From Gammaproteobacteria bacterium (GTDB lineage: Bacteria; Pseudomonadota; Gammaproteobacteria; Pseudomonadales; Pseudohongiellaceae), in the NCBI GenBank assembly GCA_030832825.1, contig JAURIJ010000001.1, positions 62,001-126,000 of the forward strand: 64,000 nucleotides of DNA. Reading direction: 5' to 3'. Shown piece by piece: positions 19,158 through 27,469 of the stretch. Below the pieces are notes generated by a model that was not told the DNA's origin, did not search any database, and saw only the letters and a program-made list of their open reading frames with translations. Both the position numbers and the translations under genes were made by a program. Each line of letters begins with the position of its first letter. The stretch's first letter is position 1.

Positions 19158-19914
19158 GGGCGTCGATGCCGAAGACGCTGCGCAGCAGCGCACCGGCACC
19201 GAAAGCCAGGGCTGCGGCTGTACCTCCGGTCGCCAGTGTCTGCAGACCGGAGCGCAGCACGGGACGCGCCAGCACCACACTCTTGAGCATGCCAACCGCC
19301 AGGAACATGACCGCTGCCAGCACGCTGCTGAACAGGAATTGCTGCGACGCCGAGAGTGCCGGCACCAGCAGGGGCAACAGCGGGATCATGCCCACCACGA
19401 TGAAGGCCAGCAGCGTCGTGAGTGCAGCGCGCCAGGGATTGGCCGGTGCCGACTGCAGGCCGTACTCCTCTGTCAGCATCGTGTTGATCCACACCTCGCG
19501 ATCACGGGTGATGGTGGCCACGATCTCTTCCAGCACCGGCCCTTCGAAGCCCTTGGCCGCGAAAATCTGCCGCACTTCCTCGCTCTCCCCCTCGGGCACC
19601 TTGTCGATGTGCATGGCTTCGGTGCGGCGAATGCTCTCGATGTATTCCTGCTGGGCACGCTCGGATTCGTAATTGCTGACTGCCATGCTGAAGCCATCGG
19701 CGAGCAGATTCGCAAAGCCAAGCACCAGCGCCACCAGCGCGGGGAATCCGGCACCATAGGCGCCCGCCACCACCGCGAAGGTGGTCACGCAGCCATCGAT
19801 TCCACCGAGCACGGCATCGCCGACGGGCGAACTGCCCGGCTTGTTGCGCAGGCGATGCTGCACCTGTTCCGGGTAATGACTGTGCAGCAGGGACTGGTGC
19901 TGAGTATCCTTCAT
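19153..19914 (-). CDS. VIT1/CCC1-family iron/manganese transporter
   Basis: Predicted inner-membrane transporter of 253 residues related to the yeast CCC1 and plant VIT1 vacuolar iron transporters. It has the conserved [20 protein letters not shown] first helix, [17 protein letters not shown] in helix 2, a charged metal-binding cytoplasmic segment rich in Glu ([13 protein letters not shown] ... [12 protein letters not shown]), then three further hydrophobic helices. Bacterial members export or store Fe or Mn. It overlaps the stop of the PhyH gene in ATGA, so the two are translated together. Substrate cannot be set from sequence. Confidence 0.88.
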   Translation of the reverse strand: MKDTQHQSLLHSHYPEQVQHRLRNKPGSSPVGDAVLGGIDGCVTTFAVVAGAYGAGFPALVALVLGFANLLADGFSMAVSNYESERAQQEYIESIRRTEAMHIDKVPEGESEEVRQIFAAKGFEGPVLEEIVATITRDREVWINTMLTEEYGLQSAPANPWRAALTTLLAFIVVGMIPLLPLLVPALSASQQFLFSSVLAAVMFLAVGMLKSVVLARPVLRSGLQTLATGGTAAALAFGAGALLRSVFGIDAL

Positions 19915-20696
19915 GACAGGGGCTTCTCCAGAGTGGGCGGGGGCGCGAAGAGCTGAGGGTAACCAATCTCGCAGAGCATGTCGGGTGCGGGCAGACAGTC
20001 TTCCCGGACATAGGCGAGCAGCGCAGGTTCGCGTTCGCAGTAGAGTATGTCGAAGGCCAGACGATCCAGCCCGTAGAGCCCCCGGTGCAGCATGTTGGCG
20101 CTGAAGATCAGCAGGTCCCCCGGCTGCAGCGGGACAGCGACGGCCTCGGCCATGGGTTCGTTGTGGCGGTGTCCTTCCCGCTGCAGCCGGATGGCCAGTT
20201 GCTGCGCGGTGTCCCAGCGCCGGTGAGAGCCGGGCACCAGTTCCAGCCCCGGCTCTGCATGGAGCGCGACGCGCAGGTGCAGCACCTCGAGCCGCGTCAG
20301 CGCCTCCTGCTGCTGCGCCACACTCATGCCGGTGTACTGCATGTCGCGATGCCAGTAGTTGGCCTGGGCGGCATTGAGTGGATTGAAAAACAACTGAGTG
20401 TTCATGAACGCTGGCTCAGTCAGTCCCTGGGCGACGAGGGCGTGCACACGCGGCTGCGCGACGAAGCGAAAAAGGCACAGACGATCGGCCCGATCAAGCA
20501 CGTTACGGGCAGTCAGATAGGCGCTGTTGATGGCGCCGGCACGAAACTGGGCGGCGTGCTCCATCAGCCATGCGGTATGAAAGCGCTGCACGACAGCGCG
20601 CAAGGGCGCGAGCGCGGCGTCGGAAAAGAAGCCAGGCAGGTGGACAAAGCCTTGCTCGTGCAGCGTGCTGCCAATAAGGGAGAGGGAGTGGGACAC
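19911..20696 (-). CDS. Phytanoyl-CoA dioxygenase (PhyH) family protein
   Basis: Fe(II)/2-oxoglutarate-type oxygenase of 261 residues. The iron-binding HxD is in [12 protein letters not shown]; the distal His lies in [14 protein letters not shown], followed by the Arg expected to hold 2-oxoglutarate. [12 protein letters not shown] is also typical. The start is a GTG at 20696 with an AGGAG Shine-Dalgarno five bases upstream. It overlaps the VIT1-type transporter gene. An intrinsic terminator (20771-20811) stands between it and the FNR-type promoter upstream, so an FNR-dependent transcript would reach it only by read-through. Substrate unknown; small-molecule hydroxylation is likely. Confidence 0.85.
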   Translation of the reverse strand: MSHSLSLIGSTLHEQGFVHLPGFFSDAALAPLRAVVQRFHTAWLMEHAAQFRAGAINSAYLTARNVLDRADRLCLFRFVAQPRVHALVAQGLTEPAFMNTQLFFNPLNAAQANYWHRDMQYTGMSVAQQQEALTRLEVLHLRVALHAEPGLELVPGSHRRWDTAQQLAIRLQREGHRHNEPMAEAVAVPLQPGDLLIFSANMLHRGLYGLDRLAFDILYCEREPALLAYVREDCLPAPDMLCEIGYPQLFAPPPTLEKPLS

Positions 20697-20770
20697 CAGA
20701 CTCCTGCCGTCACTGTGGATGCGATGGCTAGGAGTGTAACCCGACGGCGGGAAAGCGGAAAACGCGGACG

Positions 20771-20811
20771 AAAAAAAGGCCGAAACAAGATGCTCTCGTC
20801 TTGTTTCGGCC
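20771..20811 (-). terminator. Intrinsic terminator
   Basis: On the minus strand a perfect 13-base stem (GGCCGAAACAAGA with its complement, 20778-20790 and 20799-20811) with an eight-base loop is followed directly by seven T (20777-20771). This is the strongest intrinsic terminator in the window. It lies 175 bases beyond the fnr stop and 75 bases before the PhyH start. Confidence 0.9.
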
Positions 20812-20918
20812 CCAGTCTACTAGACGACCGACTTCAATTTTCCCATTTACGATTTACTGCGACTGCATTTACGAGTACTGCTCTACTTCTTGCTGCTACC
20901 CATTTCCGTAGATCAGTG
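20771..20918 (-). ncRNA. Predicted FNR-activated small RNA or attenuated leader
   Basis: A transcript of about 148 bases is predicted from the FNR-type promoter (start near 20918) to the terminator at 20771-20811. The stretch has no convincing open reading frame; only tiny frames such as MGSSKK are possible. It contains repeated elements: GTAAATG twice, and GGAAATGGGT with GTAAATGGGA, within an A/G-rich single-stranded region, followed by the terminator hairpin with a U tail suited to Hfq binding. It resembles oxygen-regulated small RNAs such as FnrS or PhrS in organisation, not in sequence. An alternative is a terminated leader of the PhyH-VIT1 operon. Confidence 0.6.
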
Positions 20919-20924
20919 ATGAGA

Positions 20925-20966
20925 AGATTACTGCAGGTGCGGTCGTGATCCCTTGATCTAAATCAG
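20925..20966 (-). promoter_or_regulatory. Class II FNR/ANR promoter
   Basis: On the minus strand CTGAT-ttag-ATCAA (20966-20953) matches the FNR/ANR box TTGAT-N4-ATCAA with one mismatch. Exactly 22 bases later comes TAATCT (20930-20925), a good -10. This places the box centre at -41.5, the canonical position for class II activation, with the start near 20918. No -35 hexamer is present, as expected for an activator-dependent promoter. It lies just beyond the 3' end of fnr. Confidence 0.65.
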
Positions 20967-20985
20967 ACATTCGGCGTTTTCTGCC

Positions 20986-21828
20986 TCAACAGCCGGCCAC
21001 ATTGATCTTGGCAAGCGCCTTCAGGGCCGGCATGTCGATGACTTCGATCTCCTTGTTGTCCACCTTGACGATGTTCTGCTTCTGCAGGCGGCTGAAGACA
21101 CGCGAGACGGTCTCCAGAGTGACGCCGAGATAGCTGCCGATGTCGGCACGGGTCATGGCCAGACGGAACTGCGTGGAGGAGAGCTTACGCCGGTGATTGC
21201 GGCTGGAAATGCTCAGCAACAATGACGCCACACGCTCCTCTGCCGGATTGCTGCTGACCAGGGTCAGCATCTGCTGATCTTTGACGATCTCCTGCCCCAT
21301 CAGGCGGAAGAAGCGGCCCTGCAGGGAAGGAATGCGGGCACTGAGCTCTTCCAGCTGGTGGAAGGGAATCTCGCAGAATGAACCGGTTTCCAGCGCCACC
21401 GCCGAACTGCCGTGGCGATTGCTGCTGATGCCGTCCATGCCCACGATCTCGCCGGGAAGGTAGAGGCCGGTGACCTGCTCCTGCCCATCGACGGTGGTCT
21501 TGAACGTCTTGAAGCTGCCCGCCCGGATGGCGAAGATCGACGTGAACTCGTCGCCCTCGTGATACAGGTAATCGCCCTTGTTCAGGGCCCGGCCGCGCTT
21601 GACGATCTCGTCAAGGTGGGTGATCTCCGACGCATCCAGGGCAATGGGAAGGCACAGCTCCCCCAGGCGGCAGTCGCCGCAGGACACGCACGGATTGGCG
21701 TTACAGGACCGGGGAAGGGAAACGTCTCTGGCAATGCCATGCAATTCAGTAGCAGTGGATTTCACGGGAATGCTGCCTTCTTCAACGGGCGCTGGGTTCG
21801 ACGGCATTGTAGTCAAATCATTGCTCAC
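20986..21828 (-). CDS. fnr: FNR/ANR-type oxygen-responsive transcription regulator
   Basis: CRP-superfamily regulator of 280 residues that senses oxygen through a 4Fe-4S cluster. The N-terminal CGDCRLGELC gives the FNR spacing CxxC-x5-C, the fourth ligand is the Cys in ETGSFCEIPF, and two further cysteines (CNANPC) precede the motif. The cyclic-nucleotide-like barrel is followed by a helix-turn-helix with GVTLETVSRVFSRLQ; its Glu and Ser-Arg match recognition of TTGAT-N4-ATCAA. Start is a GTG at 21828, with an ATG seven codons downstream as alternative. It follows hemN, as anr does in Pseudomonas. Confidence 0.94.
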   Translation of the reverse strand: MSNDLTTMPSNPAPVEEGSIPVKSTATELHGIARDVSLPRSCNANPCVSCGDCRLGELCLPIALDASEITHLDEIVKRGRALNKGDYLYHEGDEFTSIFAIRAGSFKTFKTTVDGQEQVTGLYLPGEIVGMDGISSNRHGSSAVALETGSFCEIPFHQLEELSARIPSLQGRFFRLMGQEIVKDQQMLTLVSSNPAEERVASLLLSISSRNHRRKLSSTQFRLAMTRADIGSYLGVTLETVSRVFSRLQKQNIVKVDNKEIEVIDMPALKALAKINVAGC

Positions 21829-21830
21829 GG

Positions 21831-21851
21831 CAAGGCCCGTCGCAGGCCTTG
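21831..21851. repeat. Hairpin immediately upstream of the fnr start
   Basis: CAAGGCC-cgtcgca-GGCCTTG, a perfect seven-base stem, ends two bases before the fnr GTG start. There is no T-run, so a terminator is unlikely. In the mRNA it would cover the region where a ribosome-binding site should lie, so it may lower fnr translation or mean that the ATG at 21807 is used. Confidence 0.4.
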
Positions 21852-21886
21852 TGCCCGACGTGATCGCCCCAGAGGGCCGGCGGATG

Positions 21887-23332
21887 TCAGATGGCGCGGG
21901 AAAAGACTGACTTCACGACTCCTGTGTTCTGAAGATAGGCATCGAACACCATGCATATGTTGCGCAGCAGCAGACTGCCACGATCACTGACCTGCAGGCG
22001 CTGCCAACCGTCGCGCTCCAGCAGCCCGTCCTGCTCGAACTGCCGCAGGGCCGGGAGGGCGTCCTTGAAGTGCTCGGTGAACTGCAGCTGGTACTGCGAC
22101 TCCAGCTTCGCGATGTCCAGCGCACGATAGCAGGAGAGTTGCTGAATGATGTCACGGCGCAGCAGATCCTCGTCTGTCGACACCACTCCCCTCTCGATGG
22201 GCAGCTGATTGGCATCCAGCGCCCGGTAGTAGTTTTCCAGTTGCACGGCATTCTGGGCGAAGACGTCCCCGACATTACTGATGGAGGACACGCCCAGACC
22301 GATCAGGTCCTGCGCCTTGCTGATGGAATAGCCCTGGAAATTGCGGCACAGGCGCCCCTCGTCCTGCGCCCGGGCCAGCGAGTCATCCGCCATCACGAAG
22401 TGATCCATGCCGATATGGCGGTATCCGGCGGCGGTCAGCGTCTCGATGATCAGCGTCAGCATCTGCAGCTTGCTGGCCGGCGCCGGCAGGTCTTCCGTGC
22501 GGATCGCCTTCTGCGCCGGGAAGCGATCGGGCAGGTGGGCGTAGTTGTAGTAGCTGATGCGATCGGGCGACAGCGCGATGACATGAGCCAGCGTGTGCTG
22601 GATGGACTCCAGCGTCTGCAGCGGCAGGCCGTAGATCAGGTCGAAATTCAGCGAGCTGAAGTCGCGCGTGCGGATATGCCCCACCAAGTCGCGAATCTGC
22701 TCCACGCTCTGCACGCGGTTGATGGCCGCCTGCACCGCCGGGTCGAAATCCTGGATGCCGAGGCTCAGCCGGTTGAAGCCCAGCCCCCGGATCAGCTCGA
22801 TGCGGGCGCGGTCGACAGTGCGCGGGTCGATCTCGATGGAATAGTCCCGCGACTCCGAGCGCACCAGATTGAAGTATTGCGAGGTGTAGTGCACCAGCTC
22901 GGTCAGCTCGGCATAGTCGAGAAAGGTCGGTGTGCCGCCGCCCAGGTGCAACTGGGTGACCGGGCGCTTGTAGGTGGCGCTCTGCAGGCGCAGCAGCGCC
23001 ATTTCCTTGTGCAGATGATCCAGATACTGACGCACCGAGTCGCGGTTGCGCGTGACGATCTTGTTGCAGCCACAGTAGTAACAGGGCGAGCGACAGAACG
23101 GGATGTGGATATAGACCGACACCGGGTCCTCGGGGCGTGCCTGCATCAGCGCGTCGAGGTAGTCCCCGGCACCCGTGGCACGAAACTGCGTGGCCGGCGG
23201 ATAGGACGTGTAGCGCGGCCCTGATCTGTCGTACTTGCGCAGCAGTTCGGCGATATCGTCAGAGCACAGCAGCGAGGCGGTGTTGGCTGCCTCCTGCGTG
23301 TGATCCTGTATGCATGGAATTTGAGAGTTCAT
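21887..23332 (-). CDS. hemN: Oxygen-independent coproporphyrinogen III oxidase
   Basis: Radical SAM enzyme that makes protoporphyrinogen under low oxygen. From the ATG at 23332 the product is 481 residues. Near the start is KYDRSGPRYTSYPPATQF, then the cluster motif in IPFCRSPCYYCGCNKIVT, LHLGGGTPTFLD, IEIDPRTVD, LSLGIQDFDPAVQ, DLIYGLPLQTLES and GMDHFV; this is full HemN, not the HemW paralogue. fnr follows on the same strand, the Pseudomonas hemN-anr pairing. An FNR-type box and a -10 lie just upstream. Confidence 0.96.
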   Translation of the reverse strand: MNSQIPCIQDHTQEAANTASLLCSDDIAELLRKYDRSGPRYTSYPPATQFRATGAGDYLDALMQARPEDPVSVYIHIPFCRSPCYYCGCNKIVTRNRDSVRQYLDHLHKEMALLRLQSATYKRPVTQLHLGGGTPTFLDYAELTELVHYTSQYFNLVRSESRDYSIEIDPRTVDRARIELIRGLGFNRLSLGIQDFDPAVQAAINRVQSVEQIRDLVGHIRTRDFSSLNFDLIYGLPLQTLESIQHTLAHVIALSPDRISYYNYAHLPDRFPAQKAIRTEDLPAPASKLQMLTLIIETLTAAGYRHIGMDHFVMADDSLARAQDEGRLCRNFQGYSISKAQDLIGLGVSSISNVGDVFAQNAVQLENYYRALDANQLPIERGVVSTDEDLLRRDIIQQLSCYRALDIAKLESQYQLQFTEHFKDALPALRQFEQDGLLERDGWQRLQVSDRGSLLLRNICMVFDAYLQNTGVVKSVFSRAI

Positions 23333-23339
23333 GGCGGCG

Positions 23340-23380
23340 AGTGTAGGCAGCCCACCGCCCGCCGCCATGACTTATGTCAA
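23340..23380 (-). promoter_or_regulatory. Candidate FNR-dependent hemN promoter
   Basis: On the minus strand TTGAC-ataa-GTCAT (23380-23367) resembles the FNR/ANR/DNR box; 21 bases later is TACACT (23345-23340), a good -10. Spacing is within a base of class II geometry. The start would fall near 23333, directly before the assigned hemN ATG at 23332, implying a nearly leaderless mRNA or a start further downstream. hemN is a known ANR target in Pseudomonas. Confidence 0.45.
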
Positions 23381-23405
23381 CAATGCAACAATCTGTGGCC
23401 GCGAC

Positions 23406-24566
23406 TCAGTCGATCAGGCGCGGAATGAACTTGGTGATGCCCTGGATAGGCCCGACTTCACCCGCGTAGACATTGCCGTCGCGATCCACCGTCACGCCCT
23501 CGCCCATGGAGCCGTAGCCGCCCATGCCCGAGGCGCGCTCGGACACGTGCTCGGGCACGAAGTAGAGCACTTCGCCCGTGCGCGCATTGCCCACGCGCAG
23601 CCCCTTGCGCCAGCCCGGGTTGTAGTTCGGGTCAGACTCGGAGTCGATGGCGTAGAGCGTGTCGTTGGCGTCGATGAACAGGCCGCTGATGCGGCTGAAC
23701 TGGTACCAGGTGTCCAGGTGCGTGCCCTGCTGATCGAAGATCTGGATGCGGCGATTGCCGCGGTCAGCCACGAACAGCCGGCCCTGGGAATCCATGGCCA
23801 GCGAATGCGGCGAACGCATCTGGCCGTCCTCGAAGCCCCATTCGCCGAAGCTCATCAGGAAGGTGCCATCGGGGGCGAACTTGGAAATGCGGCTCTTGGA
23901 GTCAGGGCCAGGCTCGTCCTGGAACTGGGCGCCGTGGGTCTCGGCCACGAAGATGCTGCCATCGGGGGCCACCAGCACGTCATTGGGTTCGGTGAAATGC
24001 GTGGGCGGGTCGCCCAGTTCACCCGGCGTGCCCAGGGTCAGCAGCAGCTCGCCCTCGGGGCTGAACTTGAGCACGGTGTTGCCCTTGCCGGCGGCGTCGG
24101 GATTGGCCTCCAGCTCTCGCGCATTGGCCGCACGCGCGTCCACCACCCAGACATTACCTTCGTGATCCACGTGCATGCCGTGGGGCCACAGGATCTGGCC
24201 GGCGCCGAAGCTCGTCACCACATTGCCATCCGGGTCCAGCTTCACGATCGGGTCCAGGTCCGAGCCTGCACAGGAGTTCGCGCCGCAGCGATCGCCGATC
24301 CAGACGTGGCGGCCGTCGATGTCGATGTTGATGGCACTGATGGAGCCCCAGGTGCGTCCGGCCGGCGGATTGCTCCAGTTGCGCACGGTCTCGTACGGGT
24401 TGGGCAGGTTGTTCACGGGGGGCACGGCGGCGTGCTCCTCGGGTCCGCGGGCGCCACCCTGGGCCATGGCCAGACCGGACAGGCCGGCGAGGACGGCGCA
24501 GGCCAGCGCTCGGCGCAGCAGGTGACGTGAAGCAGGGAAATGGGGACCGGGGGACTTGTTCAGCAT
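23406..24566 (-). CDS. Secreted NHL-repeat beta-propeller protein
   Basis: Exported 386-residue protein. A signal peptide (RRALACAVLAGLSGLAMAQ) precedes about six NHL-type blades with the repeat core of hydrophobic, Asp-x-x-Gly and VW/LFV elements: LWPHGMHVDHEGNVWVVDA, TEPNDVLVAPDGSIFVAET, RSPHSLAMDSQGRLFVADRG, ISGLFIDANDTLYAIDS and GEGVTVDRDGNVYAGE. Related propellers include peptidyl-hydroxyglycine lyases and lactonase-like hydrolases; the substrate here is unknown. The ATG at 24566 has a strong GGAGAGAAG ribosome-binding site; the frame upstream of it is not coding. Confidence 0.85.
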   Translation of the reverse strand: MLNKSPGPHFPASRHLLRRALACAVLAGLSGLAMAQGGARGPEEHAAVPPVNNLPNPYETVRNWSNPPAGRTWGSISAINIDIDGRHVWIGDRCGANSCAGSDLDPIVKLDPDGNVVTSFGAGQILWPHGMHVDHEGNVWVVDARAANARELEANPDAAGKGNTVLKFSPEGELLLTLGTPGELGDPPTHFTEPNDVLVAPDGSIFVAETHGAQFQDEPGPDSKSRISKFAPDGTFLMSFGEWGFEDGQMRSPHSLAMDSQGRLFVADRGNRRIQIFDQQGTHLDTWYQFSRISGLFIDANDTLYAIDSESDPNYNPGWRKGLRVGNARTGEVLYFVPEHVSERASGMGGYGSMGEGVTVDRDGNVYAGEVGPIQGITKFIPRLID

Positions 24567-24642
24567 CGTCTTCTCTCCAGTGGAACAGTGAATGGGCACC
24601 TCGCCCGGTGGGCCGCTGTGCGGGGCCGGGAAGGTGCGGCGA

Positions 24643-24671
24643 AAAATGAACGCTCCGCCCGGCCTTGTCAA
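24643..24671 (-). promoter_or_regulatory. Sigma-70 promoter of the NHL gene
   Basis: On the minus strand TTGACA (24671-24666) and CATTTT (24648-24643) are separated by exactly 17 bases. Transcription would start near 24636, giving a leader of about 70 bases to the ATG at 24566. The perfect -35 makes this one of the better matches in the window. Confidence 0.55.
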
Positions 24672-24836
24672 TGTTGCCGGACAACGCCTTGTACTGGAGG
24701 CCGAATTGGCTAAACTTCGTTCACAATGCCACGTTGTCATTTTCAGCAGGAATAACGTTGGGACACTCGTCGATGATGGTTGCCTCCTGGTTATGCTAAG
24801 AACCATTGAGCACACCAATCGATTTCGAGGCGCTGC

Positions 24837-25604
24837 TCAGTCGCCCGCCTGCCCCGCGTCCATGAGGCCGCGCTGCAGTTCATAGGCGCAGATCTGCACC
24901 GACGCCGCGAGATTCAGCGATTCGATGGCCCCGCTGCCCGGAATGCGGAAGGCCCGCGCGCCGAGCGCCTGCAGCTGCTCGCGCGGCAGACCGCGCGCCT
25001 CGTTGCCGAACACCAGACAGGTGCTGGACTGGAAAGCGGCGCTGGTCAACGGCTCGCCCTGCATGTCCAGACACGCCAGCGCCGCGTGATTGCGCGGAAG
25101 CGCCTCCAGCGGCACGTCCTGTTCCAGCGGCACGTGAAACAGCGCGCCCATGCTGGCGCGCACCGTCTTGGGATTGAACGGGTCGACGCTGTTCGGCCCC
25201 AGCAGGCAGCGGAACCCGCCGAACCAGGCCAGGGTGCGCAGGATGCTGCCCAGATTGCCCGGGTCCTGGATCTCGTGCAGGTAGACACAGCGCTCGCCCG
25301 GACGCGGCTTCGCCCAGTCCTGCAGCAGCGCGTCGCGGGGAACCAGGGCGACGATGCCCTGGGGGGTGTGGGTGTCGCAGAGGGTGCGTATCTGCTTCTC
25401 GCTCAGCACCACCTTCGGCAGCGGGCTGTCCCAGTCGGCATAAGCGGGCGTCACGTACAACTGGCTTGCCCGCAGCGGCGCGTGGTGCACGGCGGCGCGC
25501 TGCAGCTCCAGCACCAGATGTTCACCCTCGGCCAGGAAGGCGCCGAATTCCTCGCGGTACTTGCGCTGCTGCAGCTTGCGAATCTCGTCCAGACTCAGCT
25601 TCAT
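24837..25604 (-). CDS. TrmH/SpoU-family RNA 2'-O-methyltransferase
   Basis: Predicted rRNA or tRNA ribose methyltransferase with a SPOUT knot, 255 residues. The N-terminal substrate-binding part is RKLQQRKYREEFGAFLAEGE; the knot motifs are EIQDPGNLGSILRT, LVFGNEARGLPRE and FRIPGSGAIESLNLAASVQI. This resembles the RlmB/TsnR group; the target base cannot be deduced. The start overlaps the stop of the flavoprotein gene upstream (ATGA), so both are in one transcript. Confidence 0.92.
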   Translation of the reverse strand: MKLSLDEIRKLQQRKYREEFGAFLAEGEHLVLELQRAAVHHAPLRASQLYVTPAYADWDSPLPKVVLSEKQIRTLCDTHTPQGIVALVPRDALLQDWAKPRPGERCVYLHEIQDPGNLGSILRTLAWFGGFRCLLGPNSVDPFNPKTVRASMGALFHVPLEQDVPLEALPRNHAALACLDMQGEPLTSAAFQSSTCLVFGNEARGLPREQLQALGARAFRIPGSGAIESLNLAASVQICAYELQRGLMDAGQAGD

Positions 25605-27232
25605 GTGCGGCTCTCCCCGGCATGGTCTGCCAGCATGGCGCGAGCCAGCGCCTCGGCCACGCGAATGCCGTCGACACCGGCGGAAAGAATGCCGCCCGCG
25701 TAGCCGGCGCCCTCGCCGGCGGGGTAAAGGCCACGGGTGTTCAGACTCTGCAGGCTCACCGGGTCACGGGTGATGCGCAGGGGAGAGGAGGTGCGGGTCT
25801 CGATGCCGGTCAGCACCGCATCGTCGCGGTCAAAGCCGTGAATCTGCCGCCCGAACACGGGCAGCGCCTCGCGGATGGCGTCGATGGCATAGGCGGGCAG
25901 CACCTCGGCCAGATCTCCCAGGCGCACGCCCGGCTTGTAGGACGGCTGCACCTTGCCCAGGCTGGTCGACGGGGTCTGGCGCAGGAAATCCCCCACCAGC
26001 TGCCCCGGCGCGCAGTAGTCGCCGCCGCCCAGGGCAAAGGCCTTCTCCTCCAGACGTTCCTGCAGCGCCACCCCGGCCAGCGGTCCGCCGGGGAAATCCT
26101 GCTCGGGACTGATGCCCACCACGATGCCGGCATTGGCATTGCGCTCGTTGCGGGAATACTGGCTCATGCCATTGGTGACCAGACGGCCGACCTCGGAAGT
26201 CGCCGCCACCACGGTGCCGCCCGGACACATGCAGAAACTGTAGACCGCGCGGCCGTTGCGGGCGTGGTGCACCAGCTTGTAGTCGGCCGCGCCCAGCTCC
26301 AGGTGCCCGGCGTACTTGCCCAGGCGCGCCTTGTCGATCAGCGACTGCGGATGCTCGATGCGAAAGCCGATGGCGAAGGGTTTGGCCTCCAGGAAGACGC
26401 CGCGCGCATGCAGCATGCGGAAGGTGTCGCGGGCACTGTGACCGAGGGCCAGCACCACGTGGCGGCTGGCCAGCAGCTCGCCGTCGGCCAGTTGCACCCC
26501 GGTCACGCGGCCGTCTTCGACGAGCAGATCGCTGACCCGGCTCTCGAAGCGCACCTCACCGCCCAGGGCGATGATCTGCTCGCGCATGGACGACACCACG
26601 CCGGTCAGACGGAAAGTGCCGATGTGCGGCTTGCTGACATAGAGAATCTCGGCCGGGGCGCCGGCCTTGACGAACTCCTGCATGACCTTGCGGCCATAGA
26701 ACTTCGGGTCCTTGATCTGGCTGTAGAGCTTGCCGTCGGAGAACAGGCCCGCCCCGCCTTCGCCGAACTGCACGTTCGACTCCGGGTCGAGCTGCTTCTT
26801 GCGCCACAGCGCCCAGGTGTCCTTGGTGCGCCGGCGCACGTGGCGACCGCGCTCCAGCACGATGGGCCGGAACCCCATCTGCGCCAGCAGCAGGGCCGCG
26901 AAGAGGCCGCAGGGGCCGAAGCCGATGATCAGCGGGCGCTCCTGCAGCCCGTCCGGCGCGTGGGCCACCGGGTGATAGGACGTGTCCGGCGCCGGGCCGA
27001 CATGGCGATCGGCATTCAGGCGCGCCAGCACGGCCGCCTCGTGGCGGACCTCGACGTCGACGATGTAGACGAAGCTGATCTCGCTGTTCTTCTTGCGCGC
27101 GTCATAACTGCGCTTGAACACGGTGAAGTCGAGCAGATCGGTGGCTGGGATGCCCAGGCGCTTGAGAACGGCGGCACGCAGGGCGTCGGGGGCATGCCCC
27201 AGGGGCAGGGCGAGTTCGGTGATGCGGATCAT
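25601..27232 (-). CDS. FAD-dependent oxidoreductase (uncharacterised NAD(P)/FAD flavoprotein family)
   Basis: Cytoplasmic flavoprotein of 543 residues. An N-terminal domain of about 95 residues (MIRITELALPLGHAPDALR) precedes the Rossmann FAD motif PLIIGFGPCGLFAALLLAQM. Further family features are LERGRHVRRRT, FGEGGAGLFSDGKLYSQIKD, VLALGHSARDTF, CMCPGGTVV and the FAD-closing LYPAGEGAGYAGGILSAGVD. It corresponds to the COG2509 type of dehydrogenase, whose physiological substrate is not established. The ATG at 27232 is preferred over upstream starts lying in GC-rich non-conserved sequence. It is coupled to the TrmH gene. Confidence 0.88.
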   Translation of the reverse strand: MIRITELALPLGHAPDALRAAVLKRLGIPATDLLDFTVFKRSYDARKKNSEISFVYIVDVEVRHEAAVLARLNADRHVGPAPDTSYHPVAHAPDGLQERPLIIGFGPCGLFAALLLAQMGFRPIVLERGRHVRRRTKDTWALWRKKQLDPESNVQFGEGGAGLFSDGKLYSQIKDPKFYGRKVMQEFVKAGAPAEILYVSKPHIGTFRLTGVVSSMREQIIALGGEVRFESRVSDLLVEDGRVTGVQLADGELLASRHVVLALGHSARDTFRMLHARGVFLEAKPFAIGFRIEHPQSLIDKARLGKYAGHLELGAADYKLVHHARNGRAVYSFCMCPGGTVVAATSEVGRLVTNGMSQYSRNERNANAGIVVGISPEQDFPGGPLAGVALQERLEEKAFALGGGDYCAPGQLVGDFLRQTPSTSLGKVQPSYKPGVRLGDLAEVLPAYAIDAIREALPVFGRQIHGFDRDDAVLTGIETRTSSPLRITRDPVSLQSLNTRGLYPAGEGAGYAGGILSAGVDGIRVAEALARAMLADHAGESRT

Positions 27233-27469
27233 GGGCAGACCTGGCCGGTGGCTCCGGCAAAGGGACAGAATGGGCGGCATTGTACACAGAGCGCGCTGGC
27301 CAATGCACAGGTGGGCCGCAGAAGCGCCGCCGCTCGCGCCGCGCTTGCCTGGCCCCGTCACGGGGCACTAGAATTGCCCGCAAATCAGGCTCTTCCCACT
27401 CTTCGCAGGAATACCGGTATCTCGACTCCTCTCGTTCCGCCGTCAGTACCCGCCCCCCTGCGGCGCATC

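Noticed and set aside
27352-27366. GCCCCG-tca-CGGGGC hairpin between the flavoprotein gene and the GGDEF relic
   Set aside because: Three-base loop in very GC-rich sequence with no T-run; likely compositional.
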